Origin: Trichopria drosophilae
Taxonomy: Eukaryota; Arthropoda; Insecta; Hymenoptera; Diapriidae
DNA: 64,000 nucleotides
Assembly (NCBI GenBank): GCA_030407085.1
Contig: CM059585.1
Span: 112,147,501 to 112,211,500, forward strand
Direction of reading: 5' to 3'
Below, piece after piece: positions 1 through 11,918 of this stretch. Position numbers and translations under genes: made by a program. Below the pieces are notes generated by a model, which had not been told where the DNA came from, did no database searches, and saw only the letters and a list, made by a program, of their open reading frames with translations. Each line of letters opens with the position of its first letter. The stretch's first letter is position 1.

Positions 1-1460
1 AAGTTCTCATCCTCCCATTTTGAAGATAAGGGCCCATGGACGCAAGATTTGTACTACCTGGACAATTTCCGATCGTAAAAAGAGGTTGTAATGATTGAAC
101 CAATTGAAGGCAGAAACTTTTTTGAATGTTTTCTAATATTTATTTATTTATTATTTCTTTTTTTTTCCAGTATAAAATAACAAGTACATTAAAATTAATG
201 TTATTAAGGATAGTCGGCAGCTCTTTCGGGGCGACTTTTACAAAATCTCATCAGATTCAAATGAAACTTGTTACTCAGGGGTTTTCGGACTCGATAAACA
301 CAAATTTTAAGATAAATTGACATAAAAACATCCCTAAAACTACTTTATCACTAAAATTATTCCGATTCTACGTGGGAAAACAGCTTCAATTCCTTTTTCA
401 GACATTCTACTTGAATCATTTTCTTATTGATGTTTTTAAAATAAAAATAAAATAGTATAATACGCTGCAATAGAGTAAATTGTACCAAGCGCGAGGTCAG
501 TTTATTTGCTTGCGCTTCATATTACATATTACCGTTACTTCTTGGGTTATCGATTACATGTGGCCTTTGTTGTTTGAATTTGTGGATCTTACCTTTGTTG
601 ATTGGGTTATATCTCCTCTTTATAGGATGAAATTGGCATTGCATCTTGCCTTTTTTAGACATACTGTATCCGCCATTTTGAAATTCAATATCAGTTGTAA
701 TCAGCGACCCCAAAAAAACCTGACTCCGATGAATTTTTACAAAACTCGTGCGCCATATTCTATCCTCCATTTTTAATGTTTGAAATCTGTCATAAAATTC
801 GTAATCGGCGACCCCAACGAATTTTTAAAGTCTTCAGATTCGTTATTAGCGCCAAAATTCTTTAAGGAGCCATTTTATCTGATTTATCTGGCTCTTTTTT
901 ACATGATCAACATTCATTATTGAGGCGGACATTTTGAAAATATTTCAAGGTGATTACAGTGCTTCTGTTTTCATTAACTACAGGCGATATCGATACAATC
1001 ATCTTAAAAGATTCTTATATAAACTTTCCTGACATTAAAATGATCATGATATTGCGTAATTTGGAATTTCCAATGACGATTTTGTGGAAAATAAAAATGG
1101 TAATGTTTGTAAAACGATTCATCACCAATTAATCCACCAATAAATAAATTTGAGGTTTCTAAACATACGAAACCAAGCCAGATTTTTCTTTAAAGGATGT
1201 TCAGACGTGAATATTTCTTATATGGGAATGCTATTTTTTCCAATTAAAGTATTTAAATTCAAAATATCGAAAGGATTGTGTAATCTAGCAACAACAAATA
1301 TTGTCAATTACCAACATTTATCAAATTTCAGGTATCAATTAATATGTTCTAATTTTAAATCTGCCATCTATATCAGTCCATTCACGCCATATATGATTTC
1401 CGCTATATATGACATAGCAGATTTTAATTCAACTAAGAGTAAAGTTACCACCTCCACATT
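1..1460. other. Intergenic flank with decayed repeat modules
   Basis: No convincing gene is seen. At about 255-300 and 660-850 there are degenerate copies of a module that pairs a 'ggggttttcgg' or 'cagcgacccc' core with CGCCATTTTGAAATT-like text. The same module occurs inside the piggyBac-type elements near 46 kb and 54 kb, so this flank probably holds old remnants of that family. The short open frames here are AT-rich and protein-unlike. Confidence 0.4.
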
Positions 1461-1467
1461 AAAATAC

Positions 1468-1478
1468 TATATATATAT
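1468..1478 (+). promoter_or_regulatory. Possible TATA box of the carboxylesterase gene
   Basis: An alternating TATATATATAT run lies about 110 bases upstream of the esterase ATG. A start site about 30 bases downstream would give a 5' UTR of about 90 bases. In such AT-rich DNA this string also arises by chance, so the call rests on position only. Confidence 0.3.
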
Positions 1479-1587
1479 TCGCTCCGTTACTCGACTTAAA
1501 GAGACCAAACGGCGACAGTAATATTCCTACGTTTGCCGGGTAGCAATAAGGAAATCTTTTTACAAAATTAAAGACTCTTATGCCACA

Positions 1588-4500
1588 ATGAAATTATTTA
1601 AACTTTCTTTTCTTATAAGTGCGTTAATCGCAACGGCCGCGTGTGATTTAGTGGTGAGAACCAAATTCGGATTAATTCGAGGCAAGTGGCAAAAAACGAC
1701 CAAAAATATTTCAGTTGCAAGTTTTCTCGGTTTACCGTACGCTGAACCACCGACAGGGAACTTACGTTTCGAGGTAAGCAAATTTACATTTTTATTCATA
1801 CAATTAATAGTATTGTCCATTTTGTAAGTTGTTTAATTTGGTGACTAAGAATCAGTAGGAAAATGTGACCATTTCATAAGCAGACAGATAAATGTCAAGG
1901 TTGATAATGTTTGTACGCTTTTCGGCTTCGTTATCTGCTTCGAGTTTTCCTGTTTTGCAAATGATTTTCGAGCGCATGCATATATTATAGGAAACTTTTG
2001 TTATTTCCCTGCATTTTAATTTTGAATTAGATTTAAATGGTCGTGTGTCATCACACATTTTACATGCCTCCAATATCAACTAATTTATAGTTTTCCTTTG
2101 CAACCGAAGTCTAAGTAATTCTTTACTGTGCAATAAAGAAATAATATTATATTATTATTTGTATGATCTTCGTATATGAATGAACCGCATCTTCGTATAT
2201 GAATGAAAATGTTTTTTACAAAAATGAATTATATTTATACTGTGATAAGATAAAGGCGCACTAACGATATATTATCCTGAAATTAGTTCGACTACTGAGT
2301 AGTGATTAATTTTTGTTATAATTCAATTAACTTCGATAATGATGATTGCAAAAACACTTTCTGCGGAAATGAAAATTATTAAAAATATTTTTAGCTATTT
2401 CTGTTGAAGGGGTCCACAAAAATATTCTATTTTCACTTAAAATTGTTTGCTTTGCTTCAATAAAAAAGTATAAACAATGGTGAATTCTGAATTTTACATT
2501 GATTTACTAGCACATACACATTCCACAATAAAAAATATGACGCGCAGTACACAAATGGCACTTTATGTGTAGTTATTTTAATGTAGATGACCAAAAATAA
2601 CAATGTGTATGCGTAAAATTACTTCGTATAGTAAATTTAATACTTAACATTTCAGATGCTCGGAATATTATTCAAATTTCTTTAACAGTATTTTCATTAC
2701 ATTTAAAAAAAAACGTAAACTCCGTTAAATAATTAATTAATGTTGCACTGACCCGCCAGTGCAAAATATTATTTTACTCCCTATATTGCGGGATCAAAAT
2801 ATCACTTTCTCTCTCTAGGGAGCAAAATAAGTTTCTCACACTCTCAGCGCAAAATACCATTTTTCTCCCTATAATGCGGTAATAATTTCGATCACTTGAT
2901 ATTAAATGTGATTTTATATTAAAAATATATGTGAGTAAAGGACGTTTTGGCGCTAATACGTTTTGGCCCTGCTGTTGTAAGTGACTATGTGCCCTGGTTT
3001 TCGTCGCGAGATTCATTTTAAATCAATATTTGTAACAGCCGCCACAAAACGTCCTGCTCCGAATATAATTATTGTATTTATATTAATGGAAATACTCTTC
3101 AAGTGGGATTAATTTGTCTTTTTTTTTGTGTCATGACTGTAAAGTCAAAGAGTCAATTTCAGAAAAATTCAGACGAAATATGTCTATAATTTTGAATCTT
3201 TCGTTTTAAATTTTATAATTTTGAAATCGCCATGACAAGTATAAACATTTTATGTATTTTTTTGAGTATTTTAAAATGTCGGAAACCTTTTGTAAATTTC
3301 GCAATTTCGGAATTGAACAGAAAAAATTATTGTATTTCAAGCACAATAGTCAAGAAAAAGTGTTTCTTTCGATTTTTGTCCGAATCGCGGCGACAAAAAA
3401 CTTGTAGTCTACATTTTAAAGAAAATCCGAAAAAACGAAACGTGAAGAACACGAATTCAATAAAAGTTCTCAACTCTACTCATTCAGATACGAAAAGTTA
3501 TGAATATTATTTCATGAAACTTGCAGAAAGTATAGTTTAAACTATTCTAAAAATATCGAACGTTGGATGAAAGCAAATTTTTGTTTGTGTTGCATAAACA
3601 TGATAATTTTCAACATTTAAGGGTTTATTTAATCATTCAAAATAACAAAAATTATTAAACATTAAAGTTTTCGAGTATTCGTAATCTATTACTTAATAAC
3701 AACTTTAGCATTCAAGTTTTAATAGGAAAGTTGTAGAAACGCAAATTAATTCTGAAAATTGTGTTTGCATAGGTACTTTTATCACTTTGTAGTTTTTCTC
3801 AAATTGTATCAATTGACTTTGGAATTATTTTAACATTTGTCATGTATTTTCCAGAATCCACGACCTTGGAATAACAAATGGTCAAATATTCGAGATGCCA
3901 GATCAGATGCTGCTATGTGTCCGCAAAGCGACTTTTCGGAAGCAAATAATATACTTGGAGAGGAAGATTGTTTATACCTTAATGTCTTCACACCAGTGGT
4001 ATATATATTATTATTTATCTTTAAAAATAATTATGTAATATAAAGACATTTGACATATTCGAACATAAGTTATAGAATATTATTGTTAATTTATATGACA
4101 ACATTTAATGAAGTATTTTCATGGGCGAAAGATCTCCCCTACGGTACAAGTAAAAATTATGTCGTGAAGAAATATTCAGAATCCCAGCACACTTTCCTTT
4201 GGAAAAATAAAATTTTGAAAACCTTTCTAGAATACGGAAAGTCAAGAAGCAGTATCGAAACGCAACCTTCCAGTATTGGTATACATTCATGGCGGTGCTT
4301 ATACAGTTGGAAGTAGCAATAGTTCACTTTTGGCTCCTACATATCTTCTGAATCATGACATCGTTCTAGTCACCGTTAATTATCGGCTGAATGTACTAGG
4401 TATAACTACTTATTGAACGTCTACAAGAAACACGACAGAAGCTCAAATATAAAATTTGCTTTGGTAATATAGGATTCTTCAGTACTGGAAATGACGTCAC

Positions 4501-7500
4501 ACCTGGTAACAATGGATTAAAGGATATCGTCGTAGCCTTACGATGGATTCAAGAAAATATCCGAAGTTTCGGTGGCAATCCAAATTCGGTCACATTATCG
4601 GGTCAAAGTTCCGGAAGTATTTCCACTCATTTACTATCTTACATTCCCAAAACCGAGGGCTTGTTTCACAAGATAATCACTATGAGTGGAATGGCGGCAT
4701 CGCCAGTATCTACTCAAACAAGAAGAACTGCAAGATATATGTCTCTGAAAGTAGCAGAGGCAGTAGGATGTGCACCACCCAATGCATCGGAAGGAACTCA
4801 GAACTTCAGTCAGGGTAATGGACATAGAGATTGCAGAGTTGCAGACAGAAATATTGTTCGATGTATGAAATCAGCTGACTATAAATTAATTGTTGGACGC
4901 GGATGGCTAGTAAGTCAATAAATATTCTAATTTTTAATTAAATAAAATGTGAAAACTCCGAGTATCTGAATTTGTTGCATTTAAATGGTTCTGATGATTT
5001 TTAGTTCGATTTTCATTTATGAATAATCAAATAAATTACAGGGCGACGAACTTAATTTTAGACCGACTCTTGAACCAGAAAGCGAAGAAGCCGTTGTAAC
5101 AACGCACCCAGCAGTGGTTGCCCGGGAGTGTCTGTTTCGAGACATACCTTGGTTGGCAGGAGTAACACGAGACGAAGGTTTATATATTACACTTGGTGAG
5201 TGAGAAGATGTTACATTTTCGAACATAAAATATCCTAACGGATGATCATCGTTTGCTTCCAGGTCTCATGAAAAACCAAACAGCTCAGCAAGAACTCATT
5301 TCAATTTTTGAAAATTTCTTATTTTCAATCGTGAATAGAGGAGACGGCGTTTATAATATAACCGAAATTGCTAAAAAGACCATCGATTTCTACTTTAGGG
5401 GCGACATCAATAGGAATTTACTGCCAAACCTAACTCAGGTAAACGTCCATTGTAGAATATAGAAGACTTCCACAAAATTGTGCTTTTTAATTCCAACAAA
5501 TCTTATTTCTGCTTCAGTTGTCTAGTGACGCGCTCTTCCACTGGCCAACACTGGAATCCCTGATGATCCAAACACCAGAGATGAAATCTAGAGCATTTTT
5601 GTACGAGTTTTCTTACGAAGGAACTTTCTCTTCATTATTGGAGGAAAATATGCCACAACGATATGGTACAGTGATTATTATTATGACTTTAACATAAATT
5701 TAAACTTGTAAAATAAGAAAACTTACCGTTTAACTTGTGACATTTTTATAGGTGTTGCCCATACGGACGAATTGAACTATTTGTTCCCGTATTACAGTAC
5801 TCAGTACGCGAACTTGGGATTATCTAATAACGAGAATGATCTAAAAATGATCGACATAACAACGGAAATGTGGGCAAATTTTGTACGAAATGGGTATGTT
5901 ATATATATATTAATCTTAATTTAAACTTTAAATGAACCCGGCTTCTGTGTGGTTCCAGGAAGACATTCAGTTTTTCATTAAGACTGGAAGTCGGTATTAC
6001 ATTTGTTTAAACACCCCTAAAGCATGTTTAGACGATTTTGTAAATGTGCCAAAAAGTCGATATACGAAGCACTTGAGCCATAGTGATTAACCCACGTCAC
6101 CAAATTGTTTTTTTTTGTCTTCAGTAGGTTTTCAAAGCATGTTTTATAATTGAGTTATTGATGAAGATTACAAAAGTCAATTATCGTAATTCAGCATTTT
6201 CATATAGCTAAGTTCTTTGCTTTTGAGACTGGATATTTTGTATTCTACATTTTTTTTTCAGAGAAATGTACCTCCAGTTTAACGAGGACTCCCAATCTCA
6301 TCATCTATGATGGTCTCATAGACGCTTTCTCCCAGACAATATGCATATTCTATTTTCGTACTATAGTTTTTTTATTGTTGGACAATTTTTGTTTTGTCTA
6401 AGTTTTGTATAACTATTGGTCCACTTGCTTTATCTGGACCTTCAATCATCGCTCCCTTCTTGGTCATGCCCCTACGAAGTATTCACAAAGAATTACGAAC
6501 ATACAAAGTGTCTTCATCCATATACCTTGATCATATACTTTTGATCTTAATACAGTCAGTTTGGCTTTGATATTTCCATGATCGATTAGGAATTTAATAC
6601 GTTGATAATATCATCTCGAGCAGATTAATTCTAAACATTATTAGAGCAGGAAGTTAGCATAAATCAATACATCCTGACCCGTTGATTGATCCAAATATTC
6701 ATTCGCCATAAATAATACTTGTTCAACTATTTCCTGGTTCTCAACCGGGAGCATTACTTCTAAGTTGTTTGAAACGGTACTTCAATTCATTATGATAGTT
6801 AAGCTAATCTTAATTTCAACGGCATACCAAACAGTTAAATTTGTATATATTGATATACTCTCTCTAATAGTCTTAGGTCTTAGTATACATTGCGCCCAGT
6901 ATATGATATATTTCGGGCTTATTATCCCCCACTAATTCAGCTGTTGCCTTTTTTTCTTCCCTGCTCTTCGGATTTAACCCACCACTATAAACACGATGGT
7001 GAGCATATTGAATTAGGTTTCAAACTCCATAAAGTATAACCCTCAAATGTCTCAATCCTACTGGAAGTGAACGATTTCAAGTGAATAGAAAGATTTGGGA
7101 GAATGTTAAAGTTTCACGACGAAAAAAAAGGGATTGAGTCCTCCGATGCTAATAAATAAAAAAGTATTGAAAATCATTCAATCGTAAATATTCGGATAAC
7201 TGATTGTACGGCTATTTTGGCGTTACACTGGTATTTGGCTCAAGAATCATTTTAGTTTAAATCGCCAAATTAACAAGATGTACATATATAATACTCTCCA
7301 GACCGGCACTTGTGAGCACCATCCATGTTGCTACCGTATTTCAATTCATATTTTGCGTCACTGTTTTTTTTTAACTGGCTTGGATTAATGAGTATTCCTG
7401 TCGAGAGAGGATCTGTAAGGTCGGAACGCCTCTCCTCCCAAAAATAAGATCTTCATTAGTAAATTAAGACCTTGAATAGTAGGAACAACACATAGCTGTT

Positions 7501-7867
7501 TCGCAGATGTTTACACGTCGACTAATCAGTTTTCCTTTCTGTTGCAAATATATTTCTAAACCAAATATTGAATTGTAAAATATTGCTGACATTTTATTGA
7601 TGAGGAATGTAACCATATTTTATGACTTTTTTCAGTGTTCCAAGTGCCAAAATGACACCAAAGTGGGAGGCCTTTCAAACCCATCACAGATACATGAAAT
7701 TAGGCGATGGAAATCGCCCAACAGTATCAATGAATTCCAATTTCTTGGGCGGTAAAATTAAGTTCTGGGAAGATGTCACGTATAATCTTCTTAAACCGAT
7801 AAAGGAAGTTCGAGTAGCTAGCAGAGGGTTCCATGGACATTACAATTACTGTCCAACAAGGAATTAG
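1588..7867 (+). CDS. Secreted type B carboxylesterase, complete, nine coding exons
   Basis: Alpha/beta-hydrolase that would cleave carboxylic esters (juvenile-hormone, xenobiotic or venom-type esters are possible). Exons: 1588-1773, 3855-3998, 4231-4399, 4473-4909, 5042-5195, 5263-5438, 5518-5665, 5752-5893, 7636-7867. All introns are GT-AG, all phases match, and the total is 595 codons plus stop, normal for the family. Residues 1-19 form a signal peptide ending ATAAC. Visible landmarks are EDCLYLNV (99-106), the oxyanion HGG (130-132), the nucleophile elbow GQSSG with Ser212, acid Glu357 in GVTRDEG, and His475 in GVAHTDEL. The elbow has Gln where most relatives have Glu (GESAG). Introns 1 (2.1 kb) and 8 (1.7 kb) are long; intron 1 holds a short direct repeat of cttcgtatatgaatgaa near 2170-2205. 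The start is the only ATG giving the signal peptide. Subfamily (venom carboxylesterase-6, FE4-like and so on) cannot be fixed by eye. Confidence 0.93.
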
Positions 7868-7948
7868 TACAGACAAAATAGAATTAACTTAATTTAGGCA
7901 AATTAATTGTACGACATTAAAAGATCATTAATTCACAAGTCTATAGAT

Positions 7949-7954
7949 AATAAA
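7949..7954 (+). terminator. AATAAA polyadenylation signal of the carboxylesterase
   Basis: A canonical AATAAA lies 82 bases after the esterase stop codon, in a short AT-rich 3' UTR. Distance and strand fit a cleavage site at about 7970-7980. Confidence 0.55.
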
Positions 7955-8795
7955 AGAAGATATTTTCGTTATGTTTAATGACAGATTCATTTTTCTAAAT
8001 AGTATTCCCTCAATTTGACAGAATGAAAATAACTGAAGATTTAGTGTAGTCATTGATTTCCAGTGAAAAAAAAATCACTAAATGTAATAGTAATGTTTTT
8101 CTAAGTAGTGAGTACTCACTTAATGTACACGTTTAATATTGTTAGAAGGTCACTAAGCATTTCTAGAGTTACAAGTGCTTTGTTGGAACTGCAAATCTGT
8201 TAGACTTAAAAAATGATATAGTAATTGTTAATTATCAAACTAAGTTCATTTGGTGACATATGCATTTAAAAAAAAAGTGAAAACAAACATTGTGGACAAT
8301 GATTGAATATAAAAAAAAGAACCGACATGCCATTCTTAATTATTCGCGTCATTAGATTTGTCATTCTCAATTAAATAATCCTTTTATGAATTAACAACCT
8401 ACTCGTATTGAACTAGATGCAATATTTACAACAAATAATCAAAATTGTGTTTTCTTTATGTATTAAATCTTCTTAGAGTCGATGTTCCATTTTAAACCCA
8501 TACTTGAGGGATCCATGCCTGAAGTTTCAGCCATATTAAGTCATAATTTAAAAAAATGAATATTTGTATTCTGGCACTATTTTGGTGATAAATAACATGA
8601 AAAAATATTTAATCTACTTCATGTTCGAGAAACTTAAAACATCGCCAATTCCATCTGTTTACTCAGGGTTCGAGAAACAAATTAAAAACAGAACCATCCA
8701 CAAATATTGTAGAAAAAGAAGCAATTTTTTTATTTTCAATACAATTTTGGATAATATTTCCGAAAAGCCTTCAGTCTCTTTGATACTATACTTAC

Positions 8796-8968
8796 CTGTG
8801 TAATTTGGGGCGTTGAATACGAATATCATAGTGAAGATCAAAACAAGTAAAAACGCATTATTTATGCCGTCAAGTTTGCTTTGGTATTTTAGCAACGTTG
8901 TCGTAACGTATAATATGAAAACATCGTTTTTGGTTTTCAAAAAATGCAGGATCAGGAAAATAAACCAA
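8796..8968 (-). CDS. Candidate orphan internal exon with a membrane segment
   Basis: On the minus strand an open stretch lies between a TTTAG acceptor (exon starts at 8968) and a strong CACAG|GTAAGT donor (exon ends at 8796). It translates to a hydrophobic protein with two likely membrane-spanning stretches (around FIFLILHFL and FLLVLIFTMIFVF) separated by a polar segment. That would suit an insect chemoreceptor or other multipass protein, but no family motif is present and no partner exons were found. It may be chance open frame in AT-rich DNA. Confidence 0.2.
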
Positions 8969-9241
8969 CTAAAGTAATAAAATTAGTAATAAGTACCATT
9001 GGGTAATTTTTCAACAAACCAAGTATAATGTCTTAACAATATCTACATCATTTAAAAATAAGGTCCTAAGCTTAACTTGAGATTGCAGTTCTACGAGATT
9101 CGCATATGTCACATAATACTTAGTACAATAAAATTGTGTCATTAAATGTAACATATACAATATTTAATACGCAACGCGTAACACTTATAACATTATACGA
9201 GTTAAATTATATCCGACAACTTTGCACCAAAGTTTAAGCTA

Positions 9242-9437
9242 TCACATTGAATTTCGGCGGAATAATTTTCCAAACCATCTCCTGAAAGCTGTAAACTTAT
9301 TCTCTCGTTTAGGGATTTTCTTCCGTTTGAATTCTACAGGACGAGGATAAAGTCCTCCATCTTGTTCCACAATATTTATAGTTGTCAAGATATGAGCGTT
9401 TAAGGCGGCCGCATTGCCCATCGCAACAAGATAATTG
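9242..9437 (-). CDS. Putative 3'-terminal exon of an unidentified gene
   Basis: A TTTTACAG acceptor is followed by 64 open codons and a TGA. The peptide begins NYLVAMGNAAALNAHI, has EQDGGLYPRPVEFKRKK in the middle and ends in a basic stretch (RRWFGKLFRRNSM). Base composition is clearly richer in GC than the surroundings (it contains GCGGCCGC), and the residue mix looks like real protein rather than AT-rich noise. No ATG starts it, so it would be the last exon of a minus-strand gene. Its upstream exons should lie above 9440, but none could be assigned. Family not recognised. Confidence 0.4.
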
Positions 9438-11195
9438 CTGTAAAATGTCGTTAGACATAATTTAAAAAAATGTCAACAATGAAGTGAAAGATGCGGAATC
9501 CATTTCAGATCATGCAGGCAGTTCGATGGCATTATCTTACTTGGAAAATAAAAGAATTTTTTTGTCCAAAATTTCCTCAATTTCAATCTTTTCACTCGCA
9601 TCGACGCATATTTTGTTGCATTTTTTACACTTTTTAAAAATATGCTTGGACAAACGAAAAATGTCGACAACGAATAAACAATAATTCAATTTAGAAAAAA
9701 AAAAACTTTTTCTCAAAAACATCGGCTTATTTTCTCTTAAATTTCAGAATTTGTGGATAATCCTATGTTCCACTTACCATAAAAATTGCCTTCATTATTT
9801 TTTTTTTTATTTCTGACAGAGATTATAGGGAATCTCTTTTTCTGAAAAGAAAAAAATCTGTTTTCAGATCTCTTAATATCCGTGGTTTTTATGATTCGAT
9901 ACATTACAAAAAGTACAAAATCTTGATCAAGTGTCAACAATACGAAACGTTTTAAAAGAAGAAACAAAAATTATATTTTGATTTGTTTTCTAAATACATT
10001 TTTTTACCGGAAATTGTAAATCTTCATATTTTTATTGTTTCGTAATAAACTTTAAGGGACTTTATTATTGGAAACTGAACCTATAGAAACGAAAACTCAC
10101 CGTTAAAAATGGTCTATCGATATTTTTTATTTTTCGAGACATATTTTCAAAACGCATAAAAAATATAACAAAATAAGCCCAGAAGTGCGACTGAAAAGAT
10201 TGAAAATTGAGGAAATTTCAAGCCTTTCAATAACAAAATTTGTAGAAATCTTGTTATATTGACAAAATCTTCAGCAATTCATAACAAATTTTAAAAAATA
10301 CGTGTTCCCTTATTCTTCAAGTAGAATAATATATTTCATCGCGAAGTTTATTCTTAACATGCCATCAGTCTGCCTGTTAAATTTCAAAATCATTTAGAAC
10401 AATAATAAAAAAATTATTTGTTCGTTTTATGACATCCAAGCTTGTTTACCTAAAATATTTAATCAACTATAAACTCGATCACTAAATCTTAGGGCAGATT
10501 AATATCAATACAAAAGTTTGATACATAACTTTAGGCATTTGTAATAGAAGTTGTGTTTATGTTTTTTTATGTTAACCAAAAATTCCTAAATTTGAATTCT
10601 ATACTAATTCGGTAAAGATTAAAAATGTATTACCTCACTAATTTCCGGACATTTTGTTTAGATATTTTGTCACCCGAAATTTCACTACAATAAAAATACC
10701 AGATTTAGTTCAAGATTGCGACAAAATTAACCCCCTTCTTAGAGTGCAACATTTTTCATTGAAAACAACACAGAGAATGGGTAGAGTAATTCTAAGCAAC
10801 TTTTGTGGTATAATGTTTTTTTCTTAAATACTTTTCGAATAATTCGCGAGCGAAAGTATTCATCATTTTTCAACTAATAAACCCACGTTTTCCATCGTTT
10901 TCACGAATAACTGAAAAAGAAAATATTGAACAGAAAAAATCATTCTTGTTAAAAATGTAGCTTATAAAAAAAACAAATAAAAGCGGTCCAATAATGTTGT
11001 AAGGATTTTTTGCAAGGTTTTCTATCATAAGTAAAGGTTTGCGGTCGTTTGCAAAATACAATTTCTTACTCTATCAAATCTTGCGTACCATTGATGGTTT
11101 TTAGATGAAAACAATTTTTGTCGAAAATATAACTTGCAATTTTTCGATACTAATGAACTTTAAAACAGTCAAATTCCTTGAACATGTTTCAAGTA
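9438..11195. other. AT-rich intergenic DNA, nothing recognised
   Basis: Only short, lysine- and phenylalanine-rich open frames typical of AT-rich noise occur. A GTAAGA donor-like site on the minus strand near 9537 could belong to the gene ending at 9242, but no exon with an acceptor could be supported. Confidence 0.5.
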
Positions 11196-11197
11196 TA

Positions 11198-11916
11198 CAG
11201 GGTGTACGAAAAGTCCCGGGACGGTTGAATAACTTTCGAAAGAATAAAAATTTCAAAAATCGCCGAAACACGTGATTCGATTTTTCAAACAAGCTATCTT
11301 TTGAGGGGGGGTTTCGGCCCCCCAACCTCAAGGAGGGCGGGGGGCACGAGGTGGGCCAAAAATCTTAAATGGCAACATGGTTTGAGTGGGGGCTCATTTG
11401 AAAGGTATTTTCGAGACTAATTCAGATCACTGGTCATAGAGGGCGCTGCGATCATTTTTCGGAGAGATACAAGTAAAAGAGGTTTTCAATATAACGTTCA
11501 GAAACGGGTTGACACCCGTTTAAGAATATTGTTTTACACGATTTTAAGTTTAAGTTTTTTAAGAATATTGAATTACACGATTCGGCGACTTCGAAATTTT
11601 CATTTTTTCAAACGTTAGTACGTCTAAGATCTGAAAAAGTAAAAAATCTCTGCGAAAAATGATCGCAGCGCCCTCTATGACCAGTGATCTGAATTCATCT
11701 CGAAAATACCTTTCAAATGAGCCCCCACTCAAACCATGTTGCCATTTAAGATTTTTGGCCCCCCTCGTGCCCCCCGCCCCCCTTGAGGTTGGGGGGCCGA
11801 AACCCCCCCTCAAAAGATAGCTTGTTTGAAAAATCGAATCACGTGTTTCGGCGATTTTTGAAAATTTTATTCTTTCGAAAGTTATTCAACCGTCCCGGGA
11901 CTTTTCGTACACCCTG
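11198..11916. mobile_element. Palindromic (foldback) TIR element flanked by TA
   Basis: Two near-perfect inverted arms of about 280 bases (11198 to about 11480 and about 11635 to 11916) surround a loop of about 150 bases. The ends are CAGGGTGTACGAAAAGTC and its complement, each next to a TA dinucleotide (11196-11197, 11917-11918). That fits Tc1/mariner-type TA target duplication. The arms include a G/C-rich stretch (gagggggggtttcggcccccc) and a segment near cactggtcatagagggcgctgcg. No transposase is present, so the element is non-autonomous. Confidence 0.8.
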
Positions 11917-11918
11917 TA

